From positions 28,887,153 through 28,951,152 of the forward strand of contig OX291545.1 of the NCBI GenBank assembly GCA_946406115.1: 64,000 nucleotides of DNA, given 5' to 3'. The translations under genes were made by a program, and so were the position numbers. Shown piece after piece: positions 32,526 to 43,124 of this stretch. The notes below the pieces were generated by a model that was not told the origin of the DNA, did not search any database, and saw only the letters and a list, made by a program, of their open reading frames with translations. The number at the start of each line of letters is the position of its first letter. Position 1 is the first letter of the stretch. The DNA comes from Apoda limacodes (lineage: Eukaryota > Arthropoda > Insecta > Lepidoptera > Limacodidae).

Positions 32526-33196
32526 CGTAGAATTCCTATTCATTTTGTTGATTAAGTTTATTTGGCCTATTTGTGTCTTTTTAGGCGCGCACAAACTGTT
32601 TTTAAATTACATGGGTTTTTTTCTTGTATATTTATCTACCTAGTGCACGACAGCAAAATTAAGGTATCTACCTACGATTTGTTTGTTTTTACAAAGTATG
32701 AAATGCAACGTCTTTCTAGCCATCTGAATCTCCGAAAGAACGCTTTTAATAGTGAGAACCACCATTATTATTTTAGTTCAAGCCAAGCGAATCAAGCGAA
32801 GCCAAATTCTTCTAGTGGCACTATTATTTTTTAATTTTTGCTGTTAAATAAAATCAAATTAGTTTCCATAACAATTACTGCTAAATACAAAAAAAAAACT
32901 TAATAAAATACTTAATATTTTTATAACATCTAACTGAAACTTGTTGAATTAAGTTAAGTAAAATTTATTGTGTAGATACAAAAACTCATCTGCAATATAT
33001 ACCTACTTCTTACTTACTTACTTCTTTGCAATGTATATATTTTTTCACATAAAAACAATAAATATCTTATTTGTAAAAAACCGATTTCAACCGAAAAAAA
33101 CAGTGTAACCTGCCTTTAAATAAAACAGTTTTATATACAACATTAAGCTATATCCTAGTAATAAACACGCTTTCGTTGCATTGTGTTCTAATGCTT
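32526..33196. other. Non-coding AT-rich stretch
   Basis: Nothing recognisable. Confidence 0.5.
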
Positions 33197-33265
33197 GTGG
33201 AATATAGTGTGGTTATAAAAGTTTAGTAATAAAAGCTTTGTTCGGTCAGACGTAAAGATATCGAC
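33197..33265 (+). promoter_or_regulatory. Promoter-like block, copy 1
   Basis: A TATA box (TATAAAA, 33214-33220) is followed 30 bp later by an initiator-like TCGGTC (33242-33247), then ACGTAAAGATATC. The same block, about 80% identical, is at 46081-46149. The spacing fits an insect RNA polymerase II core promoter. No coding exon follows that I can recognise; a (TA)n run begins at 33296. It could equally be a fragment of a transposon. Confidence 0.35.
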
Positions 33266-33295
33266 AGCATAGTTTGTAACAACTTCCACTGAATA

Positions 33296-33326
33296 ATATA
33301 TATATATGTTTATATATATATATATA
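33296..33326. repeat. TA microsatellite
   Basis: Runs of ATATATAT interrupted once by GTTTA. Confidence 0.8.
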
Positions 33327-33585
33327 ATAATTTAGTAGATGAAAGATATTAAAATTAACTGCGTTTATAACTTTGTATGTGTTTGTAACCATAAAAATAG
33401 GATAATATTCCCGATATACCATTTTTACTTACATAAGTAAAAAAAATGTCATTTGTCGGAATTTGTCTTTTGTCTCTAGTTCTCGACACTTGGTTTTAAT
33501 TAAAGTTTAAAATCTAAAAAAAAAACCCTTTTATATTTATAGCATTAGTTTAATCGAATCGAAGCGAAATAATCTATACTCCATG

Positions 33586-33690
33586 TAAAATTATAAATGC
33601 GAAAGCGAATGTTGTTTGGATGTAGTCCTTATCCCATCTAACCACCTTCTCCCTCTCTCCTCTTAGTTCACACTGATAACTGCTGAAGTT
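33586..33690 (+). repeat. Family A repeat, head fragment
   Basis: AAAATTATAAATGCGAAAGC, GAATGTTGTTTGGATG matches the head of family A; the rest is not recognisable. Other sequence between 33327 and 33585 is plain AT-rich. Confidence 0.45.
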
Positions 33691-33887
33691 TGTGAAATAC
33701 ACTGATTTATATAAACAACTTAAGCGTCACCTGTTGTAAAATAGTTTTAATTCAGAAACCTTCCCTAGCGTACAACTCACAATTTCACGCATCCCAAACA
33801 ATAATATAGGAACATACATGACAAAAAAAGAATGTACGCAACCCTTTTTTTTTTACCAAATAAATAATTTTTTTGGACATTATATAC

Positions 33888-34230
33888 AGCACTATCTGGT
33901 CCCAAACTAAGCAAAGCTTGTACTATGCATGCCAGACAACGGATACTAATACATTTTTTTTTTGTAAATACATATTTGGTGTGTGGTGGCCAATGGTGTA
34001 TAATGCGATATATCTTTAGTATAGAAAATGTGAAATCAGTAAAGACCTTAATAACAAAATGTACAGTAGGCTCTCAGTACGCGAAATCTAATATCGTATG
34101 AGCGGTGTGGACAGCCAAACATACATATTTTATATACATTGAAAACACTCAGCCTTAAGTCAAACGCAAATGTTACTCTTGTGCGGGAATCGAACCCACG
34201 CCCCTCCATTCAGCAATCAAGTCGTTACTT
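33888..34230 (-). mobile_element. tRNA-derived SINE (second type), copy 2
   Basis: CTATCTGGTCCCAAACTAAG, CAAAGCTTGTACTATGCATG, CCAGACAACGGATACTAATA and a T-rich run mark the distal part. AACACTCAGCCTTAAGTC leads to GCGGGAATCGAACCCACGCC, the reverse of a pol III B box (GGTTCGATTCC), at 34184-34200. The middle (about 33985-34115) has no counterpart in the 21596 copy and may be an insertion. Confidence 0.7.
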
Positions 34231-34727
34231 GAGAAAAAAAGATCACCTTTGTTTATTAATATCTAAACGTACAGTTGGAACGCAAATTTTCTGACCACCT
34301 TTTTAAGTTCCTGTACCTTTGTTACAAACACCTGTTAACATGAAACTTAAATATTTACATTCGAAGTAAAACATCTATATCATTGAACACACTTGAAAAG
34401 GAACTTAAAGTAGGTAATTTTTATACACGAAATATAAAGTAATAGTATTACACATGTAACTCATATATTATACCAAGTTTCTCCACGAAACGTAACATGA
34501 TATATGTATTTGACATTTTTCCTTAGGCCTAAGGACCTCGAGCCATTATGTATTTGATGTATGACGCACTTAACGTTTCAAGACAATTCTTGTACTTACT
34601 TATTTATTTTATTACTTGAGACATTTATTTTTATTCAGTTGAGAATTTTTGTTTTATGTTAACTTATTTTAAGTTACTTAGATCCTTAAAAGAATTAATA
34701 ATAATAACAATTAATTAGTTGGAAATC
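34231..34727. other. Non-coding AT-rich stretch
   Basis: Nothing recognisable. Confidence 0.5.
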
Positions 34728-34915
34728 TATACTAATATCCATATCCATACAAAAACAATAAATGCGAAAGCGTCTTTGTTAGTCTGTTTGTTTGTTTGTT
34801 ACTTTTTCACGGCTAAGCCGATTAACCGATTTTGAATAAAATTTTGCAAGAAAACGTCAATGTCACGTTGATAACCGCATTATGTGCGGGTGGAGCTACG
34901 GTCAAAAGCTAGAAA
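34728..34915 (+). repeat. Family A repeat, copy
   Basis: TCTATACTAATATCCATATC, AATAAATGCGAAAGCGTCTT, a (GTTT)n run at 34785-34800, TTCACGGCTAAGCCGATTAA, CCGATTTTGAATAAAATTTT and GTTGATAACCGCATTATGTG then GGTGGAGCTACGG. Order and ends fit family A, with a shortened interior. Confidence 0.6.
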
Positions 34916-35021
34916 CAAATAAAACCATATTATGATTTGCCATAATACATCGATTGTTGTAAAAGATCAAAATATTTGAATGGGATTGCGCAATAAATAA
35001 AGTTATGTCGTTTGGTATGGT

Positions 35022-35190
35022 TGACCCCAGTAGTGCAGTGGTAAGAATGTCTACCGCAGTGATATACTAGGCTGGGACTAGGGTTCAACTTCACTGTCAA
35101 TTTGCACTTTTGAAATATTACTCAGTAAAGCGCTAAGAAAATTTTATGTCACAAGCCGTTGTTCCAAATTATGATAGATAGTACCTACAG
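35022..35190 (+). mobile_element. tRNA-derived SINE (third type)
   Basis: An A-box-like TAGTGCAGTGGTAAGAATG (35031-35049) is followed 50 bp later by a B-box-like GGGTTCAACT (35081-35090). AATATTACTCAGTAAAGCGC lies in the body. The overall form is a tRNA head and an unrelated body. Single copy in this window, ends not certain. Confidence 0.55.
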
Positions 35191-35680
35191 TAACATACTT
35201 ACTAGAGGTTGTATGGCTTTATTTAGACAGTAATTTGTGAATGTCCGAAGCTAACTCATCTGGATTATGCCCATTTTTCTCCGGACTTTTTTCTTTGCAA
35301 AAAATATTTTCCTGCCCATTTACTTCGACCCATCAATTTATTCCCAAATGGAATGTTTTGGTTATCAACCTAAGCTATCAACATTAATCATCCCTTCGGC
35401 TCTCTTATATTCAGATACGATTGGTAAAATATTCTTATGGAATATTTATGAGATAATATCAGTGAATTTAAATTTTAATTAGTTGGCAACACTTCGGAGT
35501 TTAACAAATGAGGTTGTAAATCAAAGGATCACTTTAGAAATAAACGATTTCAATTTCTTGTAAAATAACTATTTAAAATGGTTTAAAAATTCAAAGGTCC
35601 CGTTTCGTTACTTTGAACGCAACAGTTTTAATGAATAAAATGATGTTAACAAATATCAATACATACATAAAAATATACAT
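35191..35680. other. Non-coding AT-rich stretch
   Basis: No recognisable feature; the 71-codon frame at 35267 looks like chance. Confidence 0.45.
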
Positions 35681-36060
35681 ATGTGTTTACATACAAATTA
35701 CGTACATACATACCCAAAACACTTTTTTTTTGTTGCTTTGACTATGTTTACTAAAACTTGTCCCAACTCCCAACTACAATCAATAAAATATTGCCTCAGC
35801 CGTTCTTTGTCCATACTACACGAGCAAACCTTCCATTTACCAATCACCACTTGCATGACCACAGAAAAAGAAGGCTTGGGCAATATAGTCCACTGGGCGT
35901 AGTGCAAAGAGGCAGACGTTGTCTTAATAGTGGCAAATTCATTGATTGTAAGAGGCTTCTGACTTGGCATATTGCCTGGTGTCATATTACAATAGTCAAG
36001 ACCGACGTTTTTATGTGCCCTTCAAAGTACGAAGGAGCTGAGAAAAATGTCCCACTATAA
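35681..36060. other. Unrecognised ORF-rich patch
   Basis: Three overlapping frames (73 and 100 codons on plus, 95 codons on minus) share a patch that is less AT-rich than its surroundings. The minus-strand product contains WTILPKPSFSVVMQVVIGKW and CSMDKERLRQYF; none of the three resembles a family I know. It may be a fragment of a transposon gene, an exon, or chance. Just downstream is ACCGGGCGTGGCTCTCCGAT with an A-run. Confidence 0.25.
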
Positions 36061-36299
36061 TGGTCACCCGTCCAACGACTGTCCACGCCTGACGTTTCCT
36101 AACTTTGCATATTGTTTCTGATAGAAGAATATAACCGGGCGTGGCTCTCCGATAAAAAAAAATTCACGTACCTAATAACTTCTTAAACAATTATGTTTCC
36201 TCAGTTCTATCACATTAAGTTCTATTAAGTGTTTTGTGCCTGTGTTTTTATTACTCCTAAACTTTATTCTTGACACGTTTTTCATGGAGAGTAATCTTG

Positions 36300-36385
36300 A
36301 GATCAAAGTCAAAGTCAAAATGTTTTATTCAAATAAGGATTTTACAATCACTTTTGAATCGTCAAAGTTAAGGAATATTATTTTT
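36300..36385 (-). mobile_element. LINE tail with TTTGAC repeats, reverse
   Basis: On the minus strand: TTGACGATTCAAAAGTGATT, CTTATTTGAATAAAACATTT, then (TTTGAC)n. The same order is at 38320-38425 on the plus strand. It is the 3' end of a non-LTR element that ends in a short tandem tail. Confidence 0.75.
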
Positions 36386-36900
36386 TGATCTATCGATATA
36401 TCTTTCTATCGTGTTCTCTTGAGATCCTTGCTTAATAAAGAATAACTATTTGTATAGGTTTTTGTATTCGATTTAATACGAATCTAATATGTTTAATATA
36501 ACCATTTATGTACATTTCGACTTAAGCCGGTTTTGCACTACGTTTTTCCAATATCATTTACTACTATAGGTACAAAAGTGATTTTTTACGACTAATTTAT
36601 TTTCATGTCTTTGGGAATCCGAAAAGTACGTTTACACTTATCACGAAAGCAAAGTACTCAAACACAAATAAACACACATTATATAGATACATTTACATGA
36701 TAAGCAGTGATTTTCTTTAGATGTTTGTAGTTTGTGTATTCGTATTATTTAATGTTTATTTATATGCGCATATTTAATTTTATATTTTTATACCTACATT
36801 TATATATTATTTTGTTGTTGTTTTTCATGAGTTTTTATTCGTAGTTAATATTTTATGCAGTTAGCACATACATTTACTTACTTACTTATAAAGTCTTCTC
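36386..36900. other. Non-coding AT-rich stretch
   Basis: Nothing recognisable. Confidence 0.5.
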
Positions 36901-37026
36901 TACCTAAAGGTTGTCTGGGAGAATTCGCTCATTAGCGATAAGACCGCCAACTTGTTATTTCTTTGTTAATTTTAATTATGTTTTCTTTTATTAAGTGCAA
37001 TAAAATACATTATTATTATTATTATT
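36901..37026 (+). mobile_element. LINE 3' end with TTA microsatellite tail, copy 2
   Basis: TACCTAAAGGTTGTCTGGGA, GCGATAAGACCGCC and GTGCAATAAAATACATTATT followed by (ATT)n match 12317-12445. Confidence 0.75.
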
Positions 37027-37644
37027 TAAAAAAAATGCACATTCGTCACTGTCGTGATGTTTGTCTGTCCGACTTGTTTGCATAAAAAATTCTTAGGTAT
37101 ATTCTTGTTTATAACTGGTTAAAGTAGTTGTTTTTTTTTTTTGGCAAATATAATTAAAGAAATAAAACAGTTTAATTTTTGTTTCAAATCTTTCTTTATA
37201 ACATTTGTTAGATGTAGGATATGTATACATTCACTGAAGAAAATGCATTTACTACGGAAAATTGATAGTCCGTTTCTATTTCCTGTCAACTTTGAACTCT
37301 GTTTCCTTTTTCCAATAAAGCGTTTGTAACTTTGTACTTGTAGATTTATTCGCTTATTTCCCATCTCTATACGCTTTTTCCTTATATGATGCTTACATGT
37401 TTTTCGCACCGAATAAGATTAATGGTTTATCTACACTTTGTCAGTGTTACAAGGAAATATATTTCTAGCCTGTCAGCCATTTCTGAATATATTTTACCTA
37501 AGAATTCGATTTTAAATGTTTTTCCTTATAGGCAATACTTGAACGGAACGCAATCTATCCTATCCTATTATCTTTCTGGATTCACTACATTGTCGTCATC
37601 TCAAATATTAATATATTTCTAATAAATAATCGCAGTAATATCTG
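37027..37644. other. Non-coding AT-rich stretch
   Basis: No recognisable feature. Frames near 37119-37622 on both strands are typical of T- and A-rich runs. Confidence 0.45.
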
Positions 37645-37690
37645 AAACTAGCGATGACCCGTGGTTCCGCCTGTAAATAACTATTTATAT
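37645..37690 (-). repeat. Family A repeat, end fragment
   Basis: AAACTAGCGATGACCCGTGG and TTCCGCCTG resemble the terminal part of family-A-like retroposons. Confidence 0.35.
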
Positions 37691-37819
37691 AACACCTGTT
37701 AGGTACCTAATTTTAAATAAGTGTCAATTTTTAAGAACAGCATAACGTATGCAAAGCGTTAATTAAAAGGTGATTTATACCTGGAAACAATATAACGTTG
37801 TACTTGCCTTGGCACACAA

Positions 37820-38195
37820 AAAAAAAAAAACGAGTTGCACTCCGGGAGTGCCGGCAGAAGTGAAAACCTTTACACACGATTCGCGCTTAACACTCAAATA
37901 TGTCACAAGACATGTCTTTGACATTGTCAAGAAATAATAATGTTTGTTTATTTACTTTTTTGACGTAGTATATTTGACATCGCAATCTGTCATAGAATTA
38001 AAATTCCATATCCAACCTCCCTGTACTACTCATAATCGCGAAAAATAAAAATTATAATAGGCGTGGCATTACGGTTTCCGTCTTACGAATTTCCACGATT
38101 AGGACACGTGACCTGACGCGAGTTTATCATTTTTTACCTATACCAAAAAAAGTGCACAACGCGGCTAAAGAAGTTTTCACTTCAAAAGTAATTGA
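37820..38195. mobile_element. MITE-like element with inverted GAAGTGAAAAC ends
   Basis: Left end: GTTGCACTCCGGGAGTGCCG, then GCAGAAGTGAAAACCTTTAC. Right end: GGCTAAAGAAGTTTTCACTT. The GAAGTGAAAAC..TTTA blocks are inverted copies about 300 bp apart. Inside are GCATTACGGTTTCCGTCTTA, CGATTAGGACACGTGACCTG and AAAAGTGCACAACGCGGC, which I recall as part of a repeat found in several moths. No coding frame. Exact ends and target duplication could not be fixed. Confidence 0.55.
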
Positions 38196-38319
38196 CAAGT
38201 TTGACTTTTTTTTAGTAGCTTACTAACTTATTTTTATTACCTTATAAGTGTTTCGGAACAAATTGTATACTGTTAAGCTATTTGTCAAATTATTGTATTA
38301 TTACTTTTAATAGAACTTC

Positions 38320-38430
38320 TTGCCAGCTGTTTTTGGCAGAAATTAACATAGTATATACATTGTATTGACGATTCAAAAGTGTTCTTAGAAACCTATTTGA
38401 ATAAAGTTTGATTTGATTTGATTGATTGAT
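38320..38430 (+). mobile_element. LINE tail with TTTGAT repeats
   Basis: ACTTCTTGCCAGCTGTTTTT, TATTGACGATTCAAAAGTGT, TTCTTAGAAACCTATTTGAA, TAAAGTTTGATTTGATTTGA, then GATT repeats. It shares the order with 36300 (reverse), 40660 (no tail) and 55636. Confidence 0.75.
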
Positions 38431-38789
38431 TGTACACGGAAATACAATTTTAGTACTAGGTGTGAGTTATCTAGCAGTTTTACTACGTAAGACACAAAAA
38501 AATTACAAACCGAGTTAGTTCTATTAATCTAACAAAGCTAGCTTACCTTTGCACCTTAAAGACTGTGTCGCATTAAGGTTTCACCTAAAGTATGTCATTC
38601 ATACAAAAATAGAGAAAATTTCGTGAAAAATGGGAGGGATTTGGAGCCCCTATTTTACCCTGTAGGTGTATTACGTGTCCTATTAAATGAATAACTTATA
38701 TCATATTTTAATAATCACTCAAAAGACATATTAATAACCTATTATTTTTTTTACTGTAAGATCAAATAACGCTTAACTAAGAGTAAGCT
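38431..38789. other. Non-coding stretch
   Basis: Nothing recognisable. Confidence 0.5.
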
Positions 38790-38990
38790 TAGAAACCAAA
38801 CGTCATTGACCTCTATGACCGCTGCGTACATAGGTAGCTAAAGTTAGAACTTTGGCAGTTACCTGAAGCATTATGCGGGTAAATGATGCAGCCTTTGATG
38901 TAAAGTGTAAACGGAACTTCGATGGTGGTGCATTTGTTCACGGAATACGTACTAGAAGTACCGACAATAACTGACGGTAAATGGTATGGT
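38790..38990. repeat. Dispersed repeat family C, copy 3
   Basis: CTAAAGTTAGAACTTTGGCA, ACCTGAAGCATTATGCGGGT, AAATGATGCAGCCTTTGATG, TGTAAACGGAACTTCGATGG and GTTCACGGAATACGTACT run parallel to copies 1 and 2. A small duplication (TGTAAAGTGTAAACGG) is private to this copy. Confidence 0.65.
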
Positions 38991-39331
38991 AAAATTTCAG
39001 ATCTTTAAGTTTAAATTTAGGTTGATTTTCATTTTTGTAACTAGGTAATATTTTTACGTCAGCAAAACATAACCTTAAAATTAACTACTTACAAACAATT
39101 TAGTGAACAAATTACTCCAGTTGCAAGTTGTATGAATTTAATTTTATAAAGGCTTTTGAAATACCGTTAGTTTCCTGCTGGGAAGCTATTCTATATGAGC
39201 AGAGCAGAGTTGTAATTGCGAGACAAGAAAACAACAAAAGAGCTTACCGCAACCGCCTTTTTCTCCCTTACGACGTCATGCATTATGATATAAAATGAGG
39301 CCTCCCGAAACCCCCTAGCAAGTGACATTAT
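38991..39331. other. Non-coding stretch
   Basis: Nothing recognisable. Confidence 0.5.
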
Positions 39332-39626
39332 TACGGGACCCTATAACTAAGCCTCCGCTGTCCGTCTGTTTTTCACCAGGATGTGTCTCAGGAACCGTGA
39401 TAGTTAAACAGTTGAAGAAATTTTCACAGAAGATGTATTTCTGTTGCTGCTATAGCAACAAATACTAAAAGAAAGGATAAAATAAATATTTAAGGGGGCG
39501 CTTACATAAACAATTAAATATTAAAGGGGGGCTGCCATACAACAAACGTGATTTTTTACTGTTTTTATAGATAATGGTACAAAACCCTTCGTGTTTTGAC
39601 GACTCGCACTTGATCGATTTTTTTTT
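39332..39626 (-). repeat. GGGTTCCGTA-type repeat, short variant
   Basis: In reverse orientation: ACGGGACCCTATAACTAAGC, CTCCGCTGTCCGTCTG, CAGGAACCGTGATAGTTAAA, TTTTCACAGAAGATGTATTT, CTGTTGCTGCTATAGC, CATACAACAAACGTGATTTT, TAATGGTACAAAACCCTTCG and GACTCGCACTTGATCGATTT. A ~30-bp duplication of the TTAAATATT..GGGGG part is present. Confidence 0.75.
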
Positions 39627-39770
39627 CTCTAACAACTCAAACGACGAAATATTTTTTTAAATTATTTAGAATTCTTAGTTAGCTGTTTTAAAATATACCT
39701 GATACGGTTTTTTATCTTGTCTATCAAGACGCATGGAGTAATTACCATGACGAAAAAAAAACTGATTTTT

Positions 39771-39932
39771 TGAGCTAGTCGTTTATTTTCGAAATTCTAA
39801 GTGATAGTAACTATTCATATTTTTTGAGCTAGTCGTTTATTTTCGAAATTCTAAGTGATAGTAACTATTCATATTTTTTGAGCTAGTCGTTTTTTTTCGA
39901 AATTCTAAGTGATAGTAACTATTCATATTTTT
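39771..39932. repeat. 54-bp tandem triplicate, near identical
   Basis: Units start at 39771, 39825 and 39879 with TGAGCTAGTCGTTTATTTTC, then GAAATTCTAAGTGATAGTAA, CTATTCATATTTTT. The three units differ at only one position (A to T in the third). Such low divergence next to old, decayed repeats indicates a recent expansion. Confidence 0.95.
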
Positions 39933-40659
39933 TCTTATAGTATCTAAGACACTCAAGAATCTTAAAAAACCAAATATAATACATTTATAACCCTTATGTT
40001 TGCGAAAATAATCAAATTATTTTCAACTTTGTGCTCTCTTGTATTACCTAAAATATTTGAAGATGGTCTTTTTAATTAATTATCTGACTATTGTTTAGTT
40101 AGTCCTAAGTTAAAAGGATTGAAATTATAGTTTGATTAAGGCAGTAAACCAACAATCGTTAAAATGCTTTTACTAAGTAAAACTCCCAAGTTGTTTACTT
40201 CAAGTAACTTTATTCTAAGAAGGCTACTTTTACTTTCCCTACAAGCTGGTATAACAAGAGAAAACAACTCGTTTTTTTACTTGGATTAACATATGATCAC
40301 TTGTCACACAGCAATTCATTTTGTCTGTTGAGGCTTTCATGTTTTTTACGTCCTTAAAATATAACTTTACATTTATTTTGGCAAAAGCCCTTATTCATGT
40401 TTTTCGTTTTCTTTTCGAACGTTTTATCATTTTTCTTTTTTCTGAAATTGTCTAGTGGATAACTCTCTTCTGGTGGATAAATTTTACATGTTTTCATTAT
40501 ATTCTACGTAATAGATATTTAGAGTTCCCATCATTTGGAGTGTCATTCTCTTTGATTATTCACAGTGCATTATCCCTTTTGAATGATAGAAAAACTATTA
40601 TGAATAATTCTATTTATTTACTTGAAAAAGCGTTTATTTAAGTTGTTGGTTTATTAACG
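39933..40659. other. Non-coding AT-rich stretch
   Basis: Nothing recognisable. Confidence 0.5.
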
Positions 40660-40720
40660 TTATAGTGTATATACCTATTGACGATTCGAAACAGTTTTTA
40701 AAAACTAACTTAAATACAGA
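40660..40720 (+). mobile_element. LINE tail fragment
   Basis: GTATATACCTATTGACGATT, CGAAACAGTTTTTAAAAACT, AACTTAAATACA matches the section of 38345-38405 just before the tail; the tandem tail itself is missing. Confidence 0.45.
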
Positions 40721-41841
40721 GAATTAAGAAGATTAGACATGTAAAATAAACTATGTATGTAACCTCTTCACGGCAAATTTTTCAAACAAATTTTAATGTG
40801 TTTTTTTTTGTGAGTAGAATTAATTATTAGGAACACATTTATTACATTTCATGACAATTAGTCATAGGTTAAGTATAAACAGCTGTATAAGCAGCACTAA
40901 GTAACAGCTGGTAGTTCAATTACAATTTAATATTTGAGTTTTGTTACCAAAATAACTAATTTCTGGATTTAGAGTATTGTACTAAGGTCTTAGATAATAA
41001 ATATTCTATCTACAGTTATCCTATCTAAAATTCACACTAATATAGAGAGAATGTGAAAGTATGTTTTTGGAAATAAATTTCCGAACAAATTTTATTTAAT
41101 AGTCACAAAAAGATACCTAACTATAAAAGCCCTGGAATAAAAACTGTGAATTATTATTCCTAAATAGCAATTTCGACGAAATACGATGGCGTAAAACTTC
41201 TATTCAAAGAAAATATGTAAGTACCTAATCATAAAAACAAAAACTTTGAGAGACATTCAATTCAATACTGCCAGCAGTTTACAAACTCATTTTATATTCT
41301 AAGCACGTCTATCATACATAGTGATCTTCAGATCAATTGATATATCCTCCTGACGTTGCGGTCGTGTTCGTCTTGTGAACGTTCGTAATTGAGGTCACGC
41401 GGCACCAACGTCGTTAAAAATAAAACTAGCTATTCATCTCGTATTGTATTTTACTTCTTTGATCATAGTTATGCCTAACCAGATATTTGTTTCATATATT
41501 TGTTATCTCTTATTTTTTTGGGCCATGACACCTAAAAAGTTGTAATAAAACTCCACTCCTACCTACCAAGGAGAAATTAATATCAATTTCTGAAATGTAT
41601 GTCCTAAAAGTCCTGTGATATTTTTTTATTTTATTAGTAATAGAAGTTAAAAAAAATCTATTTTGAGGGGCACTGTGTTTGTGAGGATTATTTGACAGAT
41701 TATGGAAATGTGAGTCAATTTAATGTGAAAAAAATAAAAAAAGCTTTCCTGATGCCACCTGGATATTATAAAACTGAACCTCTTGTTCGTGGTCAAGAAG
41801 AACTATCAGGATAGAGGAGTTATATTTCTGTATTAAAGAAA
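40721..41841. other. Non-coding stretch
   Basis: No gene. CTTGTTCGTGGTCAAGAAGA and ACTATCAGGATAGAGGAG near 41783 look like an old LINE fragment but cannot be delimited. Confidence 0.4.
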
Positions 41842-42075
41842 AACTAATTTATTATCCGAATACCAACTCGCACTGGACCGTTCTACTAGGGTTCCGTAGC
41901 TAAATGCTACAATTCCGTCATCTAATGAAATTTTGCTGAAATTTGTTTTTTGTTGCCATACACAATTCGTTTTAAAAATTGAGAAAAAATCTTCAGCAGT
42001 AGCTCCGTACATTTAACCGAGGGATGAAAAAATTTATTTTGCGTACTCCGTGATGTGGGGTGTTGTAACTAACCT
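41842..42075. repeat. Composite of two repeat fragments
   Basis: 41842-41888 has AAACTAATTTATTATCCGAA and TACCAACTCGCACTGG, which recurs at 42398-42440 as CTAATTTATTATCCGTCCGA, GTACCAACTCGTACT. 41886-42075 begins CTAGGGTTCCGTAGCTAAAT and continues with CTTCAGCAGTAGCTCCGTAC and CCGTGATGTGGGGTGTTG, a piece of the GGGTTCCGTA-type long variant. Confidence 0.5.
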
Positions 42076-42793
42076 TCCCAAGGAACATACACTACCTATC
42101 CTAACGTACCTACCTAACTAACCAGTATGGAAAGAAAAGATTAAAGAGAATATGAACACGAAACTTGAAAATTGAAGTATAAAGGTTTCGAACGTTTGGT
42201 TATGTGATCGTCTAAGTGGTAGGACCTTATTGTGTAACGTAGACCGCTGGTTCTTTTAAAGAAAGACTGAAACACCGTTCTAGTAATGAAAATAGTATCC
42301 TCTACTCCACGCAGCGCTTCCCACGGTACGTACTGTTTTATCTAGAATAATTCTCATTTTTTGTGTACGAAAAGCAATTTTTTTTTATTGGGGAACACTA
42401 ATTTATTATCCGTCCGAGTACCAACTCGTACTAAGCCAGTTTCTGAATTTGTAAATGCAATTAAATTTCGTGAAAAAAAGTGTTTATAGTGTTTATGTAT
42501 TTTTGTTGGTAATAGAATAACATTTATGTACAGAACCCACGAAGAACGAGTTTTTGTTGTTTTTCCGATATTTTTTCACGTATTTAAAGCTAAGCCAAAG
42601 AGCCTACATAAGTACTTTAGCTAAGCTATGTTTACCTATTTGTTTTTTTACAAAAAACTAAAGCAACTTTAATTTGTAATTAATTAACATTTACAATTCC
42701 GCTGTTGATTGATGATATCTATGAAGAAAAAGTTTGCATTTACAATTATTTGTTGGATGTATCCAAAATAATTCACAGTACTACGGTTCTACG

Positions 42794-42795
<2 letters not shown>
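42076..42795. other. Non-coding stretch
   Basis: 42200-42260 has GATCGTCTAAGTGGTAGGAC and CGCTGGTTCTTTTAAA, which might be a decayed tRNA-like SINE head, but the B box is poor. 42398-42440 is the second copy of the CTAATTTATTATCC fragment. Confidence 0.35.
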
Positions 42796-42830
<35 letters not shown>

Positions 42831-43124
42831 CTTTAAACGAGCAATTCTTGTATATATATATATATATATTTATAATCTGAATCTCGTAAGCCCCTCCAAC
42901 GATTTTCAGCGATAAATCAATCTAGCTAGGTTTCATTTTTAGAAAACTTCGTTTTATCCATGTTTTTAAGAAACGATAAACTAATACATATGACTCTTCC
43001 TAACATCTATTGGCGAGTAGTAATAGTATTATTTTTACCGACACTGCAACACTAAAGCTACTTGAAAATAGATGGCGTTGTTAAAAAAACGAGCAGAGCT
43101 CAGTCTACCAGCTACTAGACTTTT
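42796..43124. repeat. TA microsatellite and dispersed repeat, copy 2
   Basis: A (TA)n run at 42796-42826 is followed by the second copy of the 17752 repeat: CTTTAAACGAGCAATTCTTG, a second (TA)n run, GATAAATCAATCTAGC, GACTCTTCCTAACATCTATT, GGCGAGTAGTAATAG, CCGACACTGCAACAC and AGATGGCGTTGTTAAAAAAA. The internal TA runs differ in length between copies. Confidence 0.75.

Noticed and set aside
34184..34200. A tRNA T-arm (GGAATCGAACCC) as a tRNA gene on the minus strand
   Set aside because: It belongs to a SINE head; no matching A-box half with proper spacing and stem pairing is found.
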